NCBI GenBank assembly: GCA_034766995.1
Contig: CM068318.1
Coordinates: 33,771,956 to 33,835,955, forward strand
Reading direction: 5' to 3'
DNA: 64,000 nucleotides
Origin: Acanthacorydalis orientalis
Taxonomy: Eukaryota; Arthropoda; Insecta; Megaloptera; Corydalidae
The position numbers were made by a program, and so were the translations under genes. Under the pieces are notes generated by a model, which saw nothing but the letters and a program-made list of their open reading frames with translations, was not told the DNA's origin and made no database searches. Positions 1 through 11,231 of the stretch are shown piece after piece; positions within the stretch are counted from its first letter, which is position 1, and each line of letters opens with the position of its first letter.

Positions 1-185
1 TGAATATAGTGAGATTATAATGGGAATCAAATAAATCTTGTCCAGTGAAATTTCGACACATATCCATTTTTCTTGTCGGTCTCTAACTTTAAGTCTAATG
101 TCAATCTGAATTTTAGATATGTACTTTGTTGTTTATATTTCTTTTTTTATAACAGAGTAATAAATAGACAAACAGATAGATATTT
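1..185. repeat. Dispersed direct repeat, copy 1
   Basis: This segment is closely similar, in the same orientation, to about 3157-3335. Both contain an AATAAATCTTG block, a TCAACACAT/TCGACACAT block, CATCT/CATTT-TTCT-CGTCGGT, and end in AATAAATAGACAAA followed by AGATAGAT-like short repeats. The family is not recognised. It may be an end fragment of a transposon, since the left side is cut by the window edge. Confidence 0.6.
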
Positions 186-246
186 TAATATAGGTTATAC
201 AAATAATGTACTACCGAAAAATGTAGTTATTTAAACGTAAAGCATG

Positions 247-297
247 TTTAAAAACCTAAATCAAAAATCACCTAAATCAAAAACCTAAATCAAAAAT
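247..297. repeat. Short tandem repeat, CCTAAATCAAAAA x3
   Basis: Three near-identical copies of a CCTAAATCAAAAA unit lie head to tail. No function is suggested. Confidence 0.7.
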
Positions 298-333
298 GAT
301 TTTAACTTACAAAATAAATAAAATAAGTAAGTA

Positions 334-1534
334 GAGGAACATGGGGAGGATTGACCCTATTTTCAAAAAAATCAATGTTAAATCAATAAATTTTTTCACA
401 GAAATTATGTGGAATATTAATTAAATACCATGCGTAATACGAATAAATGTTTAATGCATTTTTAGTTCAAATAAAAAAAGTTATTTATTTTTTTCGAAGT
501 AGGATAAAACACTAGGGTCAAAATTCCCATAACTCGGGAGGTTTGATCCTAGTCTTAAATGAATCACTGAAATTTCAAAAAATAGTGTATTATCTGCTTT
601 ATTGTATTATAAACTTATTCATATAACTATTATAAACAAATACATGTTAAATAATAACATGTCTCCACCTATATATCATTGTTAACAAAATATTAAGCGT
701 AAGTCACTGTGGAGAAAGAACTATGAATATTTTCGGTTTTTGTTTTACTTTGTCTTGTTTTTTGCAACTTTCTCAATTATTTTTTTTCAAGTAGGGCGTT
801 CCTTTTCTTCTCAATACTTTTTCATTTCGATTGACGTGTTACTTATTCCCATGACCCATGTAATTTGTACCATAACCGAAGTGTCAGTATCCTACTACTT
901 TTTTCTTGAATTTGTATTTTTTCTCGGTATTGCTTTTGGCAGAGGTCGAATTTCTTATGGATGTTTAGGTACAATCACCACGTAAATTTCACCTGGAAAA
1001 TTTGACAGCTTCAATAACACGAGAAAAGATATTATACATTCTCTTTCGAAAAACAAGATCACAAATAATTACATATTACCTGCATTTACACTAAATTGTG
1101 TGAAAGAATTGATTACGTGATAACGAAATGTCAAATTAACTTGACTTTGACAGTGAAAATGTATGGTCAAACCTCCCGAGTAATACAATTTCGATATAAA
1201 CGTATAAAATTATATATAAATATCACTTTTTTGATTTAATGACTCCTGAAATCATTAAATAAGAGTGCAACGAGTAATACCCGAGGTTAATAACATTTAG
1301 TTGTATTTATTACTTGTAAATATTAGATTACACAATAAGTAAGAAAATTACATGATAGACCACTTTTTGTAATAATTTGTTTTACATAAAGTTTTCAGAT
1401 TTATCGATTTGAAATTTACGTTTGTGTGCTCATATTTTTATGAAATTATTTTTAAGAAAATTTTTTGCAATGTATTTAGTCTGGTATTTTCAGTAGGGTC
1501 AAACTTCCCGTACGGTCAAAGCTCCCATGTTCCC
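334..1534 (-). mobile_element. pogo-like DNA transposon relic, about 1.2 kb
   Basis: The ends are inverted repeats: GAGGAACATGGGGAGGATTG at the left and, reading the right end on the minus strand, GGGAACATGGGAGCTTTGAC. A TA dinucleotide flanks each side (332-333 and 1535-1536), which is the target duplication of the Tc1/mariner/pogo superfamily. The minus strand carries a recognisable pogo-type transposase tail. The GGGTCAAA/TTCCCG motif of the ends recurs inside, near 514-545 and 1163-1178. The catalytic region is not readable, so the element is dead or was always non-autonomous. Confidence 0.6.
690..985 (-). pseudogene. C-terminal remnant of a pogo-like transposase
   Basis: Read on the minus strand, positions about 950-890 give EIRPLPKAIPRKNTNSRKK followed by stops. 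A PLPKAPPRK stretch leading into a basic tail is characteristic of the C-terminus of pogo/Tigger-like transposases in insects. Downstream is a lysine- and glutamate-rich stretch, as in those tails, but stops and frame changes break it. The DDE catalytic core and CENP-B-type HTH are absent. The 81-codon plus-strand frame over the same bases (740-985) is hydrophobic, resembles nothing I know, and is treated as a shadow. Confidence 0.5.
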
Positions 1535-1858
1535 TAACTATGTATGAAAGAATTTAATGGATATTATCCAAAAATTCATTAGAAACTGATGATAAATTTG
1601 AAAATATAAATATTACAATAAAAATAATAAAAACAGAACAAAAAGGAATCAAATTAAACATGTTACGAAATTTAGAAATATCAACAAATAAAATATATTG
1701 AACAAACAAGTGAATTGTAGTGTTTTCTTTAGTTAGATCCTATTAGATTTCTGTTTAATATATTGGATTACTCTTTTAACTCTGATAGAATCGGTTTCGA
1801 TTTTTGATCCATTGTTTGACAGCTTGTTCTATATAAATTTTTCTGTTGTATATTATAG

Positions 1859-1859
<1 letters not shown>

Positions 1860-1930
<71 letters not shown>
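1860..1930. repeat. (TA)n array with CACATACA interruption
   Basis: About 70 bases of alternating TA interrupted once by CACATACA and ending in CGTACATACA. Confidence 0.95.
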
Positions 1931-2091
1931 CGTACATACATAATTCTTCCATAATTCTTAAGAATCGAAAGCTGGAATAGTAAAATACTTCAGTTAATCT
2001 AATGGAGACAAATCAAAGACAATAATACTTTTATAGGATTATAGATAAAAAAATAAACAGTTATACATAACAACAGTTATACATACAGTTA

Positions 2092-2128
<37 letters not shown>

Positions 2129-2746
2129 AAATTAATTTATAATTATCTCAAGCTTTTATAATAAAAAGATATAATTTGATATTTTTACATTGTCATGTAC
2201 CTATATAATTTTAAATTTTCGTTCTTAATTTGAATAAAGAAACCCTAGACACTAAAGAGCAGTGTTTATATTTTTAACAATCTATATTATGACTATTAAC
2301 CCTTTGAAGCCGGACGTGGTTCTAGGAATCCATTGATGTTTTCCAAAGAAACTATGGTCTCAGAGCGCTATTTTTTGTATAATATATTTAGAGGTCACTA
2401 ATCTCTTTCTAATGTGAATAAAATTATAACTTTCTTTCATTAAAAAAATACGGTCATCCAAAAATCAGAAAAATGTCGATTTTTCATTTAAAAATCTGTA
2501 AAAATAATGAACTTGAGAATTCGGTTAAATAATTTTTTTCCAACTGTTCATCATTGGAAGGAAGCGTATAAAAATTTCGAGACTCTACATCCATGTATGA
2601 TGTGATAGATGTGAAACCGTTTTGTGTATACTGGATTGTTTTAAATTTTTTCATACTCAACAGTAATTATATTTTTGCAAATTTTCAATTGTAATCAATT
2701 TTTACTCTTCCAATTATATGTTTCTAATCAAGAGATTTATGTTTCC

Positions 2747-2812
2747 CTGAATATTATCAACGATTTTCTTGAATATTATCAACGATTTCTCTGAATATTA
2801 TCAACGATATAT
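2747..2812. repeat. 22-bp minisatellite, three units
   Basis: Three head-to-tail copies of TGAATATTATCAACGATTTC with small changes at the unit ends. Confidence 0.85.
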
Positions 2813-3156
2813 CGGATAGATGTGAAATTTCTAATGGCTAATCTGAATTAACATGTTTTCTTGTAGCCGACAAATTTGCTATTTTTATTTTGTTTACGAT
2901 AAAAAAGATATCCAATTAGTCAAAAATATTTATTAAAGAATGATAACACCACTTTCCTCCCCCCTGCTCCAAAATGTTAAAGAAACTATATTCATCTTAC
3001 CCATTTTGTACAATGATTTAAAAATGTTATTAGTAATAAACCAGTAACATTTTTTTTTAATCGCAGATATCTAATATTCAGTTAATAATTAATATATAGT
3101 TTTATTATAAAGCATATTTTTAAAAATAGTAATATATTACTCGATAGTAATACTAT

Positions 3157-3335
3157 GGTGTGAGATATAATGAGAACTGAATAAATCTTGCAGAGCAAAA
3201 TTTCAACACATCCATCTTTCTCGTCGGTTTCTAACATCAGCTTTAATGTCGATCTGAATTTTAGATAAGTAGTCTGTCGTAAAGTCTTTTAATAAGGGGA
3301 TAATAAATAGACAAATAGATTGATAGAAAGATAAA
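3157..3335. repeat. Dispersed direct repeat, copy 2, with AGAC/AGAT tail
   Basis: Second copy of the repeat at 1-185, in the same orientation. It runs on into a degenerate AGAC/AGAT/AAAT tetranucleotide tract to about 3395. The 74-codon minus-strand frame here is an artefact of that tract. Confidence 0.6.
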
Positions 3336-3648
3336 TAGACTGGTATGTAGACAGATAGATAGACAAGCAGACAAATAGATGAATAAATAAATAAAAATAT
3401 ACTTGGAGCTATTTTAGTTTCTATCAATAAAAGTAGTTGTTGTTTATAAATTATTTATTGATGTTGAATTAAAATTTGGTATTATTATGGGACAATACTC
3501 AACAAATTATATTAATCAGTTTGTAAAATCAATTTAATAAATTATAGATTTTATCGAATGTTCGTTTTCCAATAAAATTATATCTATAAAAATAGTTTTA
3601 TTTGTTTTGAAGTAAATAACGAGCTAATTTATATCCTCGTGTATACTT

Positions 3649-3665
3649 TATATATATATATATAT

Positions 3666-3701
<36 letters not shown>

Positions 3702-3733
3702 TGAGAGGGAGGGGAGGGAGAGAGAGGCAGAGG
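3649..3733. repeat. (TA)n array followed by purine tract
   Basis: Two TA blocks are joined by AACA and followed by about 37 bases of almost pure G/A (3697-3733). The flanking 3400-3650 and 3734-3954 show no coding sequence. Confidence 0.9.
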
Positions 3734-3954
3734 ACAAGTAAATAGTTATATGGAGTATAGTTGAAAAATTAATTAACTAAAAATATTTGTCAGTAGGTGT
3801 ATATTTTAATACAGTAATTAGCTAGATTAAATTTTAGAGTGAGTCTTATAGTACTGTTTAATGTGTGTTATCCTATTTATTATATATTAACATTGGAATC
3901 TGAACACAGAATAAACTTTTAAATTTAGAATGAAACAATAGATTTGTCTATTTA

Positions 3955-5166
3955 TAGGTGTACAAATTAATTCGATACCTTTATTATACAAAATAAATGT
4001 TTATATGAAAAATGGAATACATTTCAACCCGCAAATGATTCTTCATTATTTTGTAGGTATACTCCATCTGCCAGGTAATTAATGAATCCCTAGTCGAAAA
4101 AAGATGGTAGCTTGAAGTCGTTAATGTATTTTTTGATCTCTTTCACTGTTTTAAAATGCGTATCAGAACAAGTGATAATTTGACATGGCCAGGTGCGGCG
4201 AATACCTCGTATAAGGGAGAACTTCTCACTCCAACGAGTTTTACGTCTTTGGTCTTTTTACGACATGCGGTTGAGCATTGTTGTACTGCAAAATGATGTG
4301 CGTCATTCTCTCGCCATTGAATGGTCATTTTCTCTAATTCGTCACTCAAGCGTGTGAGCTGTTGTTGATAACTCTCCGAATTTACAGTCTGATCAGATTC
4401 GTGCAACTCATAATACACTACACGTTTAATGTTCCACCAAACACAATAACACATTTTTGGCGTGAGTATTTGGTTCCGGAGTTGATGACGATGGTTTACC
4501 GGGAGTAACTCATGATATTCAACTCTTAAGATTGTCATACAAAATGTATTTTTCATTTTTAGTTATGATTTAATGCAAAAAAATCTTCTTTTTGAAACTT
4601 GTGTGCGAAAAGAGCCGTATCGCATCTTTTTTTCATTTTCCGGGTTGAGCTAATGTGGAATCCACCTGACCAGTTTTTGGAATTTTCCCAGCCGATGCAG
4701 ACGATAGAAAATTACTTGATAGTAACTATGTGTTGTTGAGCGAGTTTCTATTCAGTATGAGTGAAATTTTCACTTAACATCTGCTCAAACTCCTTGTCTA
4801 AACATTTTTTGTTCTCTGGGATGCTCTGAATCGGAAAGATAAAAACCACCACTTCGAAATCTTTGAAACCGTTTTTGCATGTTTTATGCATCACAATATT
4901 TCCACAAAAGCTAAACAAATGATTCCTGTGGGTTCATGTGGTAGCATTTTTTTAACTGGAATGCAAAAAATATACAACGCTCAATATTTCTGCTTTTTTG
5001 AGGCCATCGTGTTCACTACAGATTTGTGAGGTTATACTAACTGCCTGGTCAATATATATTGTGTTTTTAAATGTTAAGATTGGCACTTCAAAATCACAAA
5101 ACGACGAGAACATATTTAAATTTAAAACAGAGTTATGATTGATTTAAGGTAACAAATTAATTCGTA
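3955..5166 (-). mobile_element. B-type mariner, near full length, degenerate
   Basis: The left end reads TAGGTGTACAAATTAATTCG after a TA. The right side (5100-5166) matches, inverted, the 5' region of the B-type copy at 5600, including a shared AAAACAGAGTTATGATT block, but the outermost right bases are altered. The length of about 1.2 kb is close to a full mariner (about 1.3 kb). The transposase on the minus strand is broken by many stops and shifts. Confidence 0.75.
4143..4556 (-). pseudogene. Mariner transposase fragment (B-type), catalytic region
   Basis: This is a minus-strand open stretch of 137 codons. After about 30 residues it reads like the middle of a mariner transposase: a CYCVWW block, then VVYYELHESDQTVNSESYQQ, then QLTRLSDELEKM. 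In intact relatives this is the segment between the first and second catalytic aspartates. The region that should carry the second aspartate (LLHDNARPH in relatives) has degraded to a cysteine- and lysine-rich string, and the third aspartate is not visible in this frame. Mariner transposases cut and paste their own element in the nucleus; this copy cannot. More HTH and 5' sequence lies between 4556 and 5100 in broken frames. Confidence 0.7.
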
Positions 5167-5599
5167 CATATCATAGATAAAACAATTAATATATTTGTAG
5201 TGATAAAAATGGTAGATATATTTTGTAATCTATAATTAATCTAGAATCTTCTATATAATGTTAAATAATAAATATTTTCCATTGATGCGTGGTGTATCAT
5301 CACAATGTATAAACACGTTAATTCACAGAACATTTGTTAAATGTAGGTAGAAGTGATATTTTTAACATTGATAATAGAAATATATTTGAATTGAGACATA
5401 GTTTGGTGGTGTATTTTGTTTAATTTGGATGATTTTTTTTAATATTTTTATTTATAAAATATTTCTTTGTTTTATTACGTATTTTAATTAACATTCGAAA
5501 TAAATATTTTAGTATTCAATAATTTATCGTATAAGATTTGACTTAAAATTTCGGTTTGTATTCGTTCTGTTACAGTGCTTAGCTTTTTTAATGTTTATA
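5167..5599. other. Spacer between two B-type mariner copies
   Basis: A/T-rich sequence; nothing coding seen. Confidence 0.5.
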
Positions 5600-6113
5600 T
5601 TAGGTGTAAAAAGTAATTCGATGCCTTTAACTTAAATTAATCATAACTCTGTTTTAAATTAAAATATTTTCTCATCATTTTAGGATTATTATGTTCTAGC
5701 TTTAACATTTAAACACTATATATCTGAGACCAGCAGTTGGCGTAACCTCACAAAACAGTAGTCAACACGATGGCGTCCGAAAAGCAGCATATTAGGCATT
5801 GCATACTTTTCGCATTCCAGTTGAAAAAAATACTGCCGGAACGGAGGGAATGATTTGTTCATCTTTTGGAGAGAGTGTTGTGACACATAAAATGGACAAA
5901 AAAATGCTAAAACAGTCGAAGAGGCCTAAAAATGCATTATGCTTTCATCGGCTCAATGCTACCACTTTTTTTCGACAAGAGATACGTCATTTACCTGACA
6001 AATGGAGCAAAGTTATATAAAATAATGGGGAATATTTTGAAGATTGAAAAGTATTCCATTTTTCCTAAACATTTTTTTTTAAAGAAAGTCACCGAATTAA
6101 TTTGTATATCTAA
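5600..6113 (+). mobile_element. B-type mariner, internally deleted, 514 bp
   Basis: The ends are TTAGGTGTAAAAAGTAATTC and, inverted, TTAGATATACAAATTAATTC, each next to TA. From the ATG at 5770 the sequence gives MASEKQHIRHCILFAFQLKK, the typical mariner N-terminus. The reading frame then degrades, and the catalytic domain is missing: after the HTH start it jumps to the C-terminal piece (LPDKWSKVI, then NNGEYFED in the next segment) near 5990-6040. This is a classic internal-deletion derivative in the opposite orientation to the nearly full copy 430 bp upstream. Confidence 0.8.
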
Positions 6114-7808
6114 TAAAATATAAATATAATGATGAGGATCTAATATTACTTATGGTAATTTTGTAAAATAATTACGATAAATTATGCAAATCAAAACCTG
6201 AGAATGAATTTTTTTCTTTGATGTATCTATTTAAGACGAAAAGTGTAATCAATTTAAATATTAATGAAGAATATAGATTGATATTATCAATAGATATGGA
6301 AGGTAAAAACCGAGTGAGTAATGTTTTGTTTAGATTTTTTCAATTAAAATTTCACTACAAATAATACAAGATAAATAATTTCGATTTAAACAGTATTAGT
6401 GTTTGTAATAACAATAAAAAAAGCAAGAAAAATATACTTTGATCCATTCGAGACACATTACACACCAGGTGTGTAATGCAGTACCTAGCTGAAACGATGA
6501 ATGATACACTGTGTGTGTTATGATCATGAATTTATATTATTCATTGATAGTAAAGAATTACTCATGGAGATAAGCCCGGTTTTACATAAAGTAAAAGTTG
6601 AAGGTATGTAAAAAATGAACTTTGTATTGGTTTCAAGCGAAGACCCAAAAATGAGAAACCCACGACCAGGACTGATGATGAAAGTTATGATTTTTTTGTT
6701 TCAAAGTAACAGAAAAAAAGTCGCTAGTGATTATAGAGCATAGTGATATGGAATGTTAGGACTACATATATATATATATATATATATAATTTCGATATTC
6801 CCGTGATAATTTACCTACTATTTCAAAAATATCTGAATATCTACCTAAAATGTTTCCTAGATATAAAAATAACAAAATACAAAGAAATAATTTCAAACAA
6901 TGCTACCGAAATTTATAATTTATTATAAATATTATAATAATATAAGTTACTTTGGTTAATAAAGTCTATATTCTGGTTTAATTGAGTCATTGAAAAACAA
7001 TAAGAAAGAAATATGTAGTTTCACTTTGATATAAAAAATATATTATTTATGATAACAATTAAAATAAAAAAGCGTGACTTCGAAAAATAGATATTTTGTT
7101 TAGAAATGAAATAAATAAAAAAAATATTTTTTTAAGTCAAAATCGGTTATATTATTTATTTATTTTTATTTCTATGCGCAGTTAAAATTATTCTTTTTTG
7201 GATTATTTGCCAGGCAATCATCCTTATAGTGATAATATACAGAGAAAGATTTTTCTGTACTTGAGCGTTTTGCAGGCGATCGGATTGGAATCTAAATACG
7301 TATAAGTGACAATTAAAAACAATCAATAATCATTTATTGGACATTTTTGATTAGATATTTTTTGTTTTGTTAGTTAAATAAAAAAAATATTTAAACTGAA
7401 TTAAGCCACAGTACAAGATGAATATCCTGTCATCTAAATGATTGTGGCCATGCAAGTTACTTGACTCAGCATCTTATTTGTTAGAATATTTTTTTTAAAA
7501 ATATATAAAAAGAATCTTCTGAACATTAAAGATTTAAATTAGAAATTACCAATTCCACACATATAATTACTCCTGCAGTTATAGAAAAAATATTAACTAA
7601 TCAAATAATGAGAGTTTAGATTTGTATGAGTTCAAGTGACAAACATTTTTATTGTTTTCAACGATACTATGTTCCACAAATAATCATTGAATTTGTGTAC
7701 AAGCCCTTACATTGTTTTCACACATTTGTGGTTCAACTTATTTTGGATATAACAGATTTTATGTAAATTAAAAATCAATTTAATTTTTACATTTTGAAAC
7801 TTATTTTA
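6114..7808. other. Gene-free A/T-rich spacer
   Basis: No coding sequence or repeat family recognised. It contains a short (TA)n at 6766-6788 and a small inverted motif, ACACCAGGTGTGT, at about 6461-6473. Confidence 0.5.
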
Positions 7809-8339
7809 TTAGATTGGTAGGAAAATAATTCCGGTTTTTGTTTTCTGAATTCTAACCTTAATTTTTTCAATTAAAGTATCATTTCTTCGAGTTCATGTTA
7901 ATATAATTTTAAAGTGTATTTTTCGGTCTGTATTTTAGTAACATCGACTTTGGTTTTATATTAATTTTGTTTCGAATTGGACTTTTCAATTAAAGCAAGA
8001 AAATAAGAGCAATTTTTATCAGTTCAAAATGGATGGTAAAGCAGAAGAAACTGCTCGTTTCGTGTGGGTATTGTTAAGGAACATACGGTGCAAGGGTGGT
8101 TCTAAAAAAATCGTGCTGAGAACGAGAGCATTGAAGATGAGACGGTCACGGGCGTCCTTCTTCAGTTCATAACGACTAACTGAAGGCGTTAGTTAAATCA
8201 GAACCAAGCACAAATCGAGAGTTTGCACAAAAGTTAGGTGTTAGTCATCCAGCAGTTCTGGACCACTTAAAACAGCTAGCTGAGGATAATTTATATGAAT
8301 TGAAGGTCATAAACCGCAATTACTTTTTTAAAAACCTAA
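7809..8339 (+). mobile_element. A-type non-autonomous mariner, copy a (531 bp)
   Basis: It starts TTAGATTGGTAGGAAAATAA and ends, inverted, with a degraded form of the same end, with TA on both sides. The middle holds HTH-domain coding remnants of a mariner transposase: an ESIEDE-like block, a GRPSSVHND-like block, then FAQKLGVSHPAVLDHLKQL at about 8226-8282. The sequence passes directly from the HTH to the 3' end (ATAAACCGCAATTA), so the whole DD34D catalytic domain is absent. Stops and shifts make it non-coding. Confidence 0.85.
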
Positions 8340-8372
8340 TAACTTTTAAATTTAATATAGAAAATATTTAAT

Positions 8373-8376
<4 letters not shown>

Positions 8377-8435
<59 letters not shown>
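8377..8435. repeat. (TA)29 microsatellite
   Basis: Uninterrupted alternating TA, 38 bases after the end of A-type copy a. A second array of about 32 bases lies at 8631-8662. The remainder of 8340-9304 shows no gene. Confidence 0.95.
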
Positions 8436-8437
<2 letters not shown>

Positions 8438-8627
8438 ATAGCAAATATTACAGATAAAAAATGTGTAATATGTGTTATACAAAAAATAAACATTTTAAAA
8501 CTTTAGTACTATTTTTTTTAAAATACATGAAAAATTGGAACGTTTTTATAAAGCATTTGCCACGTAATATGTTTCGATGGCAATGTTATTATCTGCAGAG
8601 TGCAGACACTGAATAGTTAAACAAAAA

Positions 8628-8665
<38 letters not shown>

Positions 8666-9304
8666 CGTATGTATTTATGGGAATGTATAACATTACCTGG
8701 AAATCTACCTCTAACACATTTCAGATTATTCGTACGTACTTTCTTTTATCTTTTAAAGTTAATATTAATACAAATGTCTTTTTAAATATTTTACTTGCCT
8801 TTAGACTATTTAATGTTTAAGAGAACATTTGTATTAATACTCATATTATTCATCAAAATTGTATTTTGAATAGAATGTCATTGCTATTTCAATATATGAA
8901 ATGCATGTTTTAATTAAATGTTACACAATTTATATATTTTAATGAAAATATTGTTATATTAGAAGTTAGTTATTTTTTAATAAGATAATTTATTTTCACA
9001 AATTAATTTTTCACTAATCCTACAAATTAACAACTTTTTTTGATCAAGATAGATAAATAATAGAATATTGTTCATTTTTACTGCACTTATGTGTATTTCG
9101 GTGACAAAGTCGTCATGGTTAGGTCAGTAAGGTATAGAATATCTTACTCTGTATATGGTGGAATTATCATCGAAATACTCATAAGTAACTATAAGAACTG
9201 ATTAATCAATTACATAACATATTTGACTAGAAAAAAATATTATTTGTGGTGAAAGTGAAAATTTTATTTGTAAAAATGAGTTTATCTACAGGAATATAGA
9301 ACTA

Positions 9305-9859
9305 TTAGGTGAGTCAGAAAATAATTACAGTTTTGTTTTCTGACTTCTAACCTTATTTTTTTTTCAATGAAAATCTCATTTCACCGTGTTCATGTTAATA
9401 TCATTTTAAAGTCCATTATTCGGTCTGTATTTTAATAAAATCGACATTGGTTTTATTATTAATTTTGCTTCAAATTGATCTATTGAATTAAAGATGGAAA
9501 AGAAGCAAATAGGAACAATTTTTTATGAGTTGAAAATGAGTGGTAAAGAAGCAGAAACTGCTCATAAACTAAACGATATTGTTGGTATGGGAACTGTTAA
9601 GGAACGTGCGGTGCAGTGGTGATTCCAAAAATTTTATGCTAGGGACGAGAACTTTCAAAACGAAGAAGGTTGCGGGCGTCTTTCTGCAGTTGAAGGTGTT
9701 ATTTGAATCAGAACCATGCAAACAATTCGAGAGCTTGGATAAAAGATAGACATTAGTCATTTAACAGTTTTGGACCAATTAAAATAAGTAGGAAAATTAA
9801 AAAAGAAAAAGATGTATATGAATTTAAAGTTCATAAACTGCAATTATTTTTCTACCATA
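9305..9859 (+). mobile_element. A-type non-autonomous mariner, copy b
   Basis: It starts with TTAGGTGAGTCAGAAAATAA after TA. The 3' end is cut at TTTTTCTACCATA, where an E-type mariner begins. It holds the best-preserved A-type reading frame: from ATG 9494, MEKKQIGTIFYELKMSGKEA, continuing through an AETAHKLND block and VKERAVQW to a single TGA (expected Trp), then FQKF and an RDENFQNEEGCGRL block until TGA at about 9703. The HTH is therefore almost intact for about 70 residues. The catalytic domain is deleted, as in every other A-type copy. Confidence 0.85.
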
Positions 9860-9861
9860 TA

Positions 9862-10838
9862 TGTGGTTGGTTTGAAGAGTAACTTTATTCGATATTAGCA
9901 ACAACAGCTTCAGTTTCAAAGTGTACTTTATTTTTCAACGTAATCCCCTCGAAGCTGAACGCACTTTCCACAACGTTTCTCCAGCTTTTCGATTCCCTTT
10001 GAGCGCATCAATGTAGCCGTTTGTGATCTCATCGTCTGTTTGTGATCCAAATCGTTTTCTATCCAGGAAAAATTTGAAATTTAGGAATAGATGGAAGTCT
10101 GAGCAAGCCAAATCAGGTGAATGCGGTGGATGCGGAAGGATTTCAAACTTAAATTCGGCCATTTTTTTCGAGCGACAACATTTGAATAAATCAGTGCATT
10201 GTCATTATGAAACAACACTTTTTTCTTGATCATTCTGGGACGTTTTTTCGCGATCGCTGTTCAATTTTTCCAAAAGTGCTGCATAATATTGGCCAATAAT
10301 TTTTTTTCCATATCGTGGATTTTATTGATGATTTCTGGCGTGGTTGTTTGGTTATGGTTGTTGGAGCAGAAACAAAGAAGCAAGCTCACTCATTTTCATT
10401 CGCCAGTCAGATAAAACCATATCGTCTACTTTATTGTTGATTTCTGGCATTAGAGTCGTTCTCGGGCCGTCTGAGGGTGGTGTATCTTCAATGCTCGTTC
10501 TGCCACATTGCAAATATATTCAGCTAAAGTAGAATGTTTTTGTTGGAAGGACAAGAATCATTCAATGTAGGAAATATCCTCTTAAAGATTTTCTTCGTTG
10601 TTTCTCTTTCAAAAAAAAGAATTGAATCACACCTGGAGTTTCGATTTTATCAATTTTATATATTTTTTTATATTTTTGCATGAAACGCTTGTGTTGAAAC
10701 ATCAGTCAAACTTAGAATTAATGGCAGAATGACTTTCAACTTTACATGTGTTATTAAAAGGATGGAACTATATGAAAATATATAGCTGTCCCTCTTTCTT
10801 CAGCGAGTACACAAACCAAGTTATTCTTAAAACCGCCC
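9862..10838 (-). mobile_element. E-type mariner, internally rearranged, 977 bp
   Basis: Ends are TGTGGTTGGTTTGAAGAGTA at the left and, inverted at the right, GGGCGGTTTTAAGAATAACT; TA flanks both. The transposase lies on the minus strand. The element abuts, and probably inserted into, the right end of A-type copy b. Confidence 0.7.
9940..10480 (-). pseudogene. E-type mariner transposase, broken
   Basis: On the minus strand, near 10220-10150, KKKVLFHNDNA carries the second catalytic aspartate. After a frame change, EILPHPPHSPDLACSDFHLF supplies the third, about 34 residues on, as in DD34D mariners. The C-terminus reads IEKLEKR-like then LRGDYVEK and stops near 9946. Near 10300-10480 are pieces of the N-terminal region (an ERALKIHHPQTARERL-like block). 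Part of it is duplicated: the ATTTCTGGC-bearing segment occurs at 10312-10343 and again at 10418-10448. The first aspartate region is missing. Plus-strand open frames over the same bases are shadows. Confidence 0.7.
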
Positions 10839-10839
10839 T

Positions 10840-11187
10840 AGTAATGTACCTTATTTTTGATTTAAAAGGTCATAATTTACATTTATAATTTAATAAATTA
10901 GTTTTTTTAATTTTTGGTGTGATTTTTAAAAGTGCTCTAGCATTTTTAAGTAGAAAAATACAGTAACAGATTTAAAAGTAGGTTATTACATATTAAATTA
11001 TTTATTTCAAGGCCACTTTGAAATAAACACTTCAAATTGTAACACAATTAGTTAATTATGATAATTGTAGAAATAATATGTTACTGGAAAATAATGTTTC
11101 TAAGAATGGATTTGTAATTCAATATTTGTCATTGGTACACATTTTATTCATTATGGATTCTTTTAATTAATGAATACGTGTGTGTAC

Positions 11188-11231
<44 letters not shown>

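Larger units (their letters stand above)
1537..3156. other. Gene-free A/T-rich spacer
   Basis: I see no coding sequence. The stretch holds (TA)n arrays at about 1860-1930 and 2097-2128, a 22-bp tandem repeat at 2747-2812, and at 2297 a TTAACCCTTTGAAGCCGGAC string. That string resembles a piggyBac-type terminus, but it has no matching partner nearby. Confidence 0.6.

Noticed and set aside
740..985. 81-codon plus-strand frame, hydrophobic
   Set aside because: The minus strand carries a recognisable pogo-type transposase tail over the same bases.
2297..2330. TTAACCCTTTGAAGCCGGAC as a piggyBac terminus
   Set aside because: No inverted partner with TTAA within several kb; could be chance or an orphan end.
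10023..10532. Plus-strand frames of 62-68 codons
   Set aside because: Antisense to the E-type mariner transposase.
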